From contig NC_084891.1 in assembly GCF_958979055.1 (NCBI RefSeq), positions 1,069,001 through 1,133,000 on the forward strand: a stretch of 64,000 nt of DNA, written 5' to 3'. The notes below the pieces were generated by a model. It was not told the origin of the DNA. It saw nothing but the letters and a program-made list of their open reading frames with translations, and did no database searches. A program made the translations under genes and the position numbers. This document shows positions 55,815 to 64,000 of this stretch, piece by piece; the first letter of the stretch is position 1, and each line of letters opens with the position of its first letter. This stretch comes from Alnus glutinosa. Taxonomy: Eukaryota > Streptophyta > Magnoliopsida > Fagales > Betulaceae.

Positions 55815-58800
55815 TCAGTTGTTTACAACCAAGCCATCATGCAGAAAATTTCTCATGACCATGAAAGCCTGTTCTGCATCTCCATCTTCTTCAGGAGACT
55901 GAGGCCTGTGGGCAAAGCCATGGCCTCTTTCCCTGAAAAGAAAAACCCTAGCTCCCTCGCCTATCCTCTTCTCCACATCCTTCAAGGCACTAACTGGACA
56001 AAGTGGATCATTGTCCCCTGAGATAAACAATACAGGAACATTTATTTTAGAAGCTATAGATGTGTCCATCCTGGTACCATAAAACGAGACCCCAACGCCA
56101 AAAGAAGCACCCTGGTCTTCTGCTAGCACCTCAATCACTCGGCCTCCTCCAAAGCAAAAACCAATTATGCCAAGCTTCTTTGAGATTCCTGCAGCCACAA
56201 ATTCATCAACCATCCATTTTGTTGATGTTGCAATGTCTTTTGCAACCCTCTGGGTGTCTTGTATGGAAATCCATTGCTCAAACATAGTCTTTGGCCGGTC
56301 CTTAGCCCATGGATCTCCACGAAATAAGTCTGGAACCAGAACACTGCAGTCGTTCAACAAACCAAAAAAAATTATAGCGGTTTGCAGAGTCTATCACATT
56401 AGGGGTGGCAATTCTTGTTCACGCGTTAGGTTGAGGTTGTGTTGAGACATGAGTATAAGATTATATAGTTTAACCCTAATCCGATCCATTTAATTAAGTG
56501 GGTCAGACTCCTCAACTCTAACCCGCTAATTTTGTGTTTGATTCGTATTGGATTCGAGTCATGTAAAAAATTGACACTCTTAATATCGTGTATTGGGTTC
56601 AGATTGTGTCAAAACATGTGTATAATACTATATAAATCAACCCTAACTCAACCTATTTAACCAAACAGGTCGGACCCCTCAACTTTAACCCGCTAATTTT
56701 GTGTTGAGTTCATATCTGATTTGCAAGTCGTATTAAAAATTGCCAACCCTATGTCATATGGCAGAATGATATAAACTTTCATGCAAATATGATAGTTCAA
56801 GGTTAAGCAACATACTTGTAGCCATTGCAAGCAACACGATATGCAAAGTCTCTGGTGGAAGAATCTTCAAACCCAAAAATATCAGACAAGAGCAGAATGC
56901 CAGTTCCATTGTTATTTTTAACTGCCTTGAAGAGATAAGCGTCGATGCTATCAGCACCATCCCCAATTGAAAGTTCTACTCCATTGACTAATTCACATGC
57001 CTCGTCATCTATGCCATCTTCAACTTTCAGTAGGTTACATGATACTTTTCTTGCTACATTCTCTGTAATTGATCTCCTAAAATTTAAATTGCATTTTCTC
57101 TGAACATAAACTGAAGCTTTACAGTCAAGAGTTGCAGACGTTTGCGAGATGCCAAAAATAAACAGTTACACTAAGAAAAAGTCAAGACTGACCACAGTTC
57201 GATATCCACAATATGTAAAATCCTATGGATTTTCTAGACACAAACCATAAAGAAGGAAATGAACAAACGCATGCATTTGGTAAAACCAATCAAAATACCA
57301 GACAAGAATACCAGGTATGCTTCATACCAGAAGTTAAATAATAAGAATAATTATATAATAAATCTCAGAATCAAATAGACATCATATAGTCATAGACTCA
57401 TAGACTGATAGACATATCAATTGAAAGAGAGGATCATTTTTAATTCAAGATAGCAACTCACAACTGGCTATGATCATTGCTCAATTCTCATATAAATGTA
57501 TTAATCAATCACCAAACTTGTGGCAGTCTCACATACTTTAGATTTCTTCAGTCCAGGAAACCCTTGAGAGCAGGGACACAACCAGGGGGCCGAGAGGGGC
57601 CATGGAACCCCGGTTATGAAATTTTCCCTTAAGATATCTATATAATTAATGATATATATATATAAGCTTGCCAGTTTGGTCCCTCATTCAGCTTTGGCCC
57701 TGATGAGAAATCCTGTTCCGTCCTTACTTGAGAGTCCTAATTGGTTAAGTGCTTAATCAAATTACAGGAGGAACAACCCAATTCCAGCAGATCCTCTTAA
57801 GGGCTAAACCCCCTTCTTTTTCCCGTCATTTTAGAAATGAAACAATTTTATAGATAAAAGAAAGATATGAAAGGGGAAGAGATAGGCCCAAATGGGATTG
57901 TAAATGACCTCTCTCTCTTAAATCAAGTTTCTGGTACTGGTTAAATCAGAAGACTTGTCATAGCAGGATACAGCAGCAGAGCACAAGCCAAAATTCCATC
58001 ATAACTTCCAATTCAATCTGAACAAACCCATTGACTAGTGTCACTTTTTTAGGCCCTCTATATTCTCAGTCCGGCTAAGTTGGCTCTAGTTTACATTTGA
58101 CTTAATATATGTTAAAAGGCGTAGACAACCCAAGCCAAATCCAGAGTACATGAGCCTAGAAGCACAAGCAGCTGGTGGCTATCCTAATCCAACAGGGCCT
58201 ACAACTCCAACAGAGACTGCAACTCCTAATCCAACAAAGACTACAACTTTATCTAAGGAAGAAGAGATGTCCATCTCCAAGAAGAAATCTGCTAAAGGCT
58301 TACTAGAAATTGGTTAGGACTACTTGTACTAGTTTGGGTTGGGATTAGGTTGAATAATTGTACTCAAAGTGCAGAACTTTGCTGATTTAAAGAAGCTAAT
58401 TAAATAATAACAAAACTCCTCATAGAGGAATTTTATCAAACAACCCAAAAAGAGCTATTCTGGCCTCTCCTACTCGAAAGGAGCTATCTTTGTTTTCTTG
58501 TTGTTGCTCTCTGGCCCATCAACATATGTGTACAGATTATGAAATCAGTGAAATGTATCTTCAGTAGCTAAACTAGTTCCACAAGCATGCATGCCACTTG
58601 CAAACACATGTTTTTATATATCTTTCCTAAAAATGTTTGGGTCTAAAACTTCATCAAACGTGCGAAAGTTCATTAAGAAGAGATTACCAAAAGAAAATTG
58701 CAACACTTGAGCCACCAACACTATTCATTAGCACTCGAAAGATGATATAAACAAATATGAGTTAAAAGGAGTAATAGCGCGCGCACGTACTGAAGCAAAG

Positions 58801-58913
58801 GTTGAGAAGGAGTGATATTGGTAACGAAGTGGGCCTTTGAGAGGCAAAAGGCTGCTGGTTCTGGAGCTCATTGAAGCATAAACCCAAGGGGTTACCGTTG
58901 AGGCTAAAGCCAT
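55815..58913 (-). CDS. Dienelactone-hydrolase-like alpha/beta hydrolase, plastid-targeted
   Basis: A carboxymethylenebutenolidase-type (DLH family) hydrolase; the plant substrate is not established. Proposed exons in transcript order are 58791-58913, 56816-57099 and 55815-56343 (complement), giving 311 aa with GT-AG introns and the frame kept throughout. The start is MALASTVTPW. A longer in-frame N-terminus from ATGs further upstream is possible. The first exon plus RKCNLNFRRS is rich in Ser, Arg and hydroxyl residues, as in a chloroplast transit peptide. The hydrolase domain runs from about residue 75. The DLH triad is visible: Cys199 in GFCFGGG, Asp248 in GDNDPLCP, His277 in RGHGFAHR. From memory it resembles Arabidopsis At1g35420 in sequence style and length. 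The junction between the first two exons is the least certain part. The intron between the last two exons holds a MITE, and the other intron spans 1.7 kb. Confidence 0.87.
56400..56751 (+). mobile_element. Dimeric hAT-like MITE in an intron of the hydrolase gene
   Basis: A 352-bp element with inverted ends TAGGGGTGGCAATT and AATTGCCAACCCTA. Flanks TATCACAT (56392-56399) and TGTCATAT (56752-56759) agree at 6 of 8 positions, suggesting an aged 8-bp target-site duplication. Two tandem units with TATAAGATTATATAG, TTTAATTAAGTGGGTCAGAC, CCGCTAATTTTGTGT and TAAAAAATTG blocks. Antisense to the host gene. Confidence 0.78.
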
Positions 58914-59880
58914 CTCAGTCAACCGCCAGAAATGGATATCTTCTCTTACTCCAACCGACGCCAGCCCCATGTTATAATCTGGTGGAGATAGGACCCACAT
59001 TTTGCACTCCCACAAAAGATATTTATAGTTATATATATGTATGTATATTTATCTTTTATTTGTTAAGAATATATATATATATATATATATCTTTTCCGTT
59101 AAATAACTAAGGAGATGGGTGGTCTAAAAAAATCATATATTAATAATTTACAATCCATTTTTGTATATTTGGTGCTCAGGTCATGCCATCAAATCATTAA
59201 TATATATCTCTTCAAAAAACAAATCATTAACATATGAATTTTTAATACAATTAATATGTTAGCATTATTTGTTTAGGGATATAATTTACCATGGTTCCAG
59301 TTCCACTCAAGAAACCCCACTAATTAGCCAATAATCAAATTGCTACCAAGCCCCCACGTGGCAAGCATCTGGGATCCTTATGGAACATACAATGTATTAC
59401 AGACGTATGATCATTACGCTTCAACCGAATTATTCTATTCCACCTCTTATGAGAAAAGAACTTAAATCAAAATACTTAATAGCATGGAAATACATTTATA
59501 CAAAACTTCTACCTCAAGCACATGCCATAGAGCCGTATACAATCAGGTGAAATACAATTCAAGAAAGAATTTGATATACGGACAACATCATTGTGGTAAA
59601 AGTTGTAATTCCAGATGAATCATTACCTCAGGGCATAGAGGGAGAGGTCATAAGCGTCTATACCGTAAAATCGATTTTCAACGGAATGAAAAAGACACAC
59701 ACACACATATATATATATATATGGTAGCATCGTAACCATAGAATACAACCCTAATCGAAATGCATACATTTGTCTCATACATTTTGGGGATGGAGAGAAA
59801 AGATATATTTTACATCTCAGATGAGCTATAATCGGAGATACCATTGTTTATGGTACAGAAGTTCCTAAAAAAATGGAAAC
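58914..59880. other. Upstream flank of the hydrolase gene
   Basis: Presumed promoter and spacer. AT-rich with (AT)n near 59068-59092 and (CA)n/(TA)n near 59696-59722. No TATA box can be assigned with confidence and no further gene is seen. Confidence 0.35.
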
Positions 59881-61895
59881 ATCTTACCTTTGAGTGCAGT
59901 TTGAACTATAATTTACGTAATTGGAAGTAACTAATTAGGTTTAAAACAAAACCTAGAAATCAATCACTGATCCAATTTGAGTACCTCTATAGGATAGACC
60001 TCAACAGAAAACTGAAGAGAAACAGTAGCATCTCCAAGAAGCCTCCCATAAAAAAAAAGGTAATTTCTCCCAGGATCATGCATGTACATTATCCTCTCAC
60101 TCCCATTCTCTCCATTCAATTTTTCCTTTAATCATCTCTTGGTTGACACCCTTCCCATTTCCTTGTATTGCTAAAAAAGAACAAAATTATTATCCCTTGG
60201 TCGGCGCCATTCTAGTGGTTTTCTCTTTGTTTTTTGCAAAAGTCTATCACCTAGTCTAGCCGTCCAAAATTTGCATCAACATTATTAAAAATATATGTAG
60301 AAATCACATTTTCTAAAGACATATCAATTTAATACACTAAATTAAAAGAATTTCCTCCAACTCAATTTACTCAAAAAACTTTGCCCTATTTCTCTCTCTC
60401 TCTCTCTCTCTCTCTGACATTTGCATCCATTTATGTTACAATTGATTTTGACAGCTCGCTTGATTTTGTAAGAATAAAATAGGGAAAACGTCATTTAACT
60501 CCTTAAACTTTCATCATTTTTGCAATCATTTTCCTAAATTAAAAAAACACTCAATTTAGTTAAAAAAAAAAAAAAAAATAGTTAAGAGGTTTGCAATGTC
60601 ACCCCTCCTGTTAGGGTTTGGAATTAAATCAGACGAAGTATAGGTGAAATGTCCCTTATACCCTTGTATTTTAAAATTATTTAATTTTTAAATAATTAAA
60701 AATTCTACAAAAAAAAAAAATGGAACCCATGGCTTGGCTGTGGGTCAGCCTGGTAGCAAATGTTTTATTTTAAAAAAAAAATTAAAAAAATTAATTTTTT
60801 TAATTTTAAACATGGGTATTTTCAATTTTGGCATCCTCATTGCAAAATTTTTAAAGCTTTTTTTTTTTTTTACTTTAGAGAGTGATTGCAAAGCAATAAA
60901 AGTCCAGGAGAGTTAAATAAAGTTTTTCCAATAAAATAATTTGAATTGTGCATGAGATTATATTTAACGAGTCTTACCCACTCGTCTCTTTTTTTTTACT
61001 AATCAAACTATTTTATAAAATAAAAAAAAATAAAAAAATTCAAAGACCACCCTGTTACAAATAACTACAATAAAGTTGAGTTAATTTGAGTTTGCAATTT
61101 TTTCTCCCAAGTCCTTCTGCAGTCGGGATTGACCTAGAAAATTCTTAGCACTAGGTATTGTTTCATAATAAACCCTACCTTATAAGCATAGAGAATGAAT
61201 TTCTCACTACAAGCAGTAAGGATAGCCTCACAGTTTTGCTCTCATTTTCCATATTCATTTCTTTTTTCCTAGGATTTTATAGTGTTTTACTAGCATAAAA
61301 TCAAAATCAATCATTCACACCAATCCTTCCATCCATTACTTTTTTCTTTTTTAATTTAATGACGCAAACCTCATAAAGGATGGGCCATTCGGACCCACTC
61401 TTGGAGAGTAAACCCTATATACACGACTCCATCCACCAGAATAGTGTACCAAGTAATCCCAAAAAACCCTTAGTGCGAAATTGAATCCAAGATGTCCGAG
61501 CCTACGGCTCGTCCCAATCATACACCAATCTTTCCATTCATTGGTCGTTACTACCAGAGGAAACTATGAAAATTGGGGGTAAATGACAATTAAGGTAGAT
61601 AATAAGGCATGCCTAACCAGTTTATCTTAGCCAAAGCAACGCATTTAGGTAATCTTACAGCTGCTCAAAAAAGAAGAAATAAAATAAAATAACCAGTAAT
61701 CTTACAACTAAAGGGAATGTTGGCTACCAAAATAAACTGAATTACAGTATTCTCATTCTTTCTCCCCCCCACTTTTTTTTTTCTTTTTTTCTTTTTTTTT
61801 CTTTTTTTTTCTTTTTTCTGTACAATACTATTGCAAGTAAAGGGAATGTCTAGTTTTTGGGAGGCAGCAGAAGCTGTAATATGAAGTTACAAGGC
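59881..61895. other. AT-rich spacer, no gene recognised
   Basis: Contains a (CT)n tract (60392-60416), poly-A and poly-T runs, and CTTTTTTTTTCTTTTTTT repeats at 61777-61812. The open frame at 60734-60916 passes through homopolymers and is unlikely to be real. Confidence 0.4.
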
Positions 61896-62525
61896 TTATT
61901 GCATCTCTAATGATTGTATAGCGAGCTTGGCTGCTACCATGGAAATGTTCTCCTTAACTATTTCTAGGGAATGTTCAAGCCTTTGAAGCGTGTCTTTAAG
62001 ATCCATGGCCCTTAGCTTCTGTCGTTGCAACTTCAGCAGTTCTGATTGAGTAGATCCTGTCAAAGTAGCAAATCCAGCTCATTTCAGATAGAAGGCTTCC
62101 TAAGATTCCAGCATATTAACATGAGTAATTAGTTTACTTAAGTGCTTTGGCTTTCTAACAGCCCTAAAGAGTATAATATTCTAGTTTCTAGTGTCCTTAT
62201 AGTATGTAGATGATCTAGACTAAAAACTAAACTGTAAGCAAGCAACTCAACAGGATCAAGCCTTAATTGAAATCAAATTCTGGTCTTCTCTATGGATCCT
62301 CATAAACTGATTGGCATTGGCCATGAACATTTCTCTTGTGAAATGCTAAAAAGCAAAGAAAAATAGAGTGAAAGAAATTTTGCCTGTAATAGGTTGGAGC
62401 GCTGCAAAGGATACACACTCAGCTGCGGATGGAATGAAAGCTTTATCACACTCAAATGATGGTTCCCTTTCAGCCCACAACAAAGAGTTTGTAATATTAG
62501 TCTGCAACAATGCTTCATTGGGAGC
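61896..62525 (-). CDS. C-terminal exons of an unrecognised coiled-coil protein, joined by a GC-AG intron
   Basis: Two adjacent minus-strand exons. The upstream exon is 62384-62525 (142 nt, after a TCAATAG acceptor) and reads APNEALLQTNITNSLLWAER, then PSFECDKAFIPSAAECVSFA, then ALQPIT. The last exon is 61896-62056 (161 nt, after TTTGACAG) and reads STQSELLKLQRQKLRAMDLK, then DTLQRLEHSLEIVKENISMV, then AAKLAIQSLEMQ and TAA. The two fit in phase only if the intron starts at ACAG|GCAAAA, a GC-AG intron; without splicing the upstream exon meets a stop 14 codons later. The last exon has heptad-like Leu/Ile spacing, suggesting a coiled coil. A possible earlier exon (DADSLVTDAVSRIYNIL, near 62733-62785) lacks a donor in a fitting phase. 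I do not recognise the family. The 5' part probably lies upstream, past the window's right end. Confidence 0.6.
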
Positions 62526-62897
62526 CTATTGACATGAGATAGAAAGCAGACAACTCCAACACATCACAAAAATGGTAACGCCATCTTAGAAATATTTTAC
62601 TAGCAGAAGATTCACCTCTCAAAAGGTTTAGCATGTAACAAGCTGACCATCTTTTCCATGGTCATTGTCAAAAATATTTTATGGTGAGAGAGGTAATAGC
62701 TTTCAGGAGAAATTGAAAGTATTATGGAAATGAGAGCTACACAGTATGTTGTATATGCGGGACACAGCATCTGTGACTAGTGAATCAGCATCCTGATCAA
62801 TACAATGACAACAAAAGACGGCCTTAATTATATTATCCAGTAATAAATCTAACCTTAAAGATGCCGATATTTACGTAAAAAAGCTAATGGCATATTA

Positions 62898-63188
62898 TGT
62901 TGGGGTTATCCCATATCGATTGTGGAAGAGACTGGGTGGTTAGTATATAAGTGCACCCAACACTGGTATCAGAGCCCAAGTTTACTAACAAGTCTCAGGT
63001 CCAACAGTCCGCGGAAGAAACGGGTTGTTTTTGCTCTAACCCAATGCCCGATGTGTGAGGGGGAGATTTGTTGGGGTTATCCCACATCAGTTATGGAAAG
63101 GGCTGGGTGGTCAATTTATAAGTGTGAGGGAAAGCCTCACCTCATGAGTTAGCTTTTGGGGTTGAAAGAGGTCCAAGACCACCCAACA
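62898..63188 (+). mobile_element. TRIM retrotransposon (second family)
   Basis: First LTR 62898-62962 (65 bp, apparently shortened) and second LTR 63069-63188 (120 bp). Both start TGTTGGGGTTATCCCA and end CCCAACA, perfect inverted tips. TGGTATCAGAGCC at 62964-62976 is a primer-binding site for initiator methionine tRNA. GTGAGGGGGAGATT just before the second LTR is the polypurine tract. About 106 bp of interior without coding capacity. No clean target-site duplication was found. It lies just upstream of the last recognised exons of the unknown minus-strand gene, perhaps in one of its introns. Confidence 0.75.
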
Positions 63189-64000
63189 CAATATTTATTC
63201 ATAAGCTTGTATCTTATTCTATTCCCACTTATCAATTTCTTCAATAGTATCTTTTAATAAAACCTGATTTACCCATCATCCCATCTCATAACTACTGGTG
63301 CCACCACTAGACAGCCATTTTTAACAATTTTTTAGAGTTTATAACTAATTAAGAATAATCTAGTTAACAATCATAAAAATTTACTTACCAAACAAATAAC
63401 AATAATTTAATTAGCTGGATTCATACAACATAATTTATACCTATTATAAGAAGCCTCTCAATTATAACTTCCATTAGAAACTAAGGATTAGTACCATAAT
63501 AGCAAGGCTCTGTAATAGCTCTTAAAGTACATTAGCCATCCTACAAGTACCTCTAATCACATCCCGGCAACCTGGAAGCAAGAACGAGGCACATAGTTTT
63601 CTCTAGGGAGTACACAACTTCAGTTAGAGGGTAACATTTAGAATACATGGAGCTCTGAGATGTGATGTGGTACAGTTAAATTACACTGAGATGTCAGATG
63701 TGGCATATGCTCAAATTATATTTCCCATTATTTGTAAGTATTTTTTTTTATATAGAAAAAAATGGATTTTATTAGAGTTGATCTACAATAAAGTATTTTT
63801 AAGAGTTACAGGATGTTCCCAAAAAGATCAGCTGTCATTCAAAAGATCTCAAGAATGAACTTAAATTTTCTGGAAGAAAAGATACCAACACTCCAAGAAA
63901 AGACATATAACCAACTTCAAGCAGATAGTAAAAGATCTCTAAGATAGCATCCTCCCTATTGGTTGACAATTTAGGATGCCCAAAGTGCCACATCAGACAC
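63189..64000. other. Right-hand end of the window, no confident gene
   Basis: A short minus-strand reading near 63522-63563, CRDVIRGTCRMAN, follows an acceptor-like CTTCCAG and ends at a GTACTT. It might be a further exon of the unknown gene but cannot be proved here. The rest is AT-rich. Confidence 0.3.

Noticed and set aside
62300..62518. Minus-strand frame reading KHCCRLILQTLCC and so on, across the unknown gene's exon
   Set aside because: An alternative frame of the same exon. It does not join to the last exon in phase and is less protein-like than the chosen frame.

Overview
This window is nuclear DNA of a flowering plant, most likely a eudicot with a medium-sized, repeat-rich genome. 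The signs are small split genes with GT-AG introns, an AT-rich background, a long P-class pentatricopeptide (PPR) gene, plant-type patellins, and many fossil transposons (LTR and TRIM elements, LINE, SINEs, Mutator, hAT and PIF/Harbinger MITEs). I cannot name the species. A woody eudicot would fit, but that is a guess.

Genes from left to right: (1) + strand, the last two exons of an NPF5-type NRT1/PTR transporter (4504-7720); its first exons are not visible and an LTR retrotransposon sits in the upstream intron. (2) + strand, a complete patellin of about 606 aa (19525-21743). (3) - strand, a second complete patellin of about 527 aa (36301-38237), convergent with the first. (4) + strand, MIC10 of the mitochondrial MICOS complex (42241-47736), with a roughly 4 kb intron holding a hAT MITE and a dead LINE, and a tandem duplication that creates a candidate extra exon. 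(5) - strand, a single-exon P-class PPR protein of 840 aa with about 20 repeats (50861-53383). (6) - strand, a dienelactone-hydrolase-like alpha/beta hydrolase with three exons (55815-58913). (7) - strand, the C-terminal exons of an unrecognised coiled-coil protein (61896-62525), apparently joined by a GC-AG intron.

From memory, the NPF5 - patellin - patellin - MIC10 order matches two Arabidopsis chromosome 1 blocks (around At1g22520-At1g22540 and At1g72120-At1g72170), so the left two thirds looks like an ancient conserved block swollen by transposons. The genes do not form one pathway. They cover nitrate/peptide transport, phosphoinositide-linked membrane trafficking, cristae shaping, organelle RNA processing and plastid-type hydrolase chemistry.

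The space between genes is mainly decayed repeats. Target-site duplications (TSDs) can be read directly for several: a Ty3-like element (5 bp), a foldback Mutator-type element (9 bp), two SINE copies (15 and 13 bp), dimeric hAT MITEs (about 8 bp, imperfect) and two PIF/Harbinger-type MITEs (TAA). I saw no CRISPR array, operon, defence system or other clearly new system. The most interesting points are the MIC10 exon duplication, the unknown GC-AG-spliced gene, the dimeric MITE family and the hairpin Mutator element.
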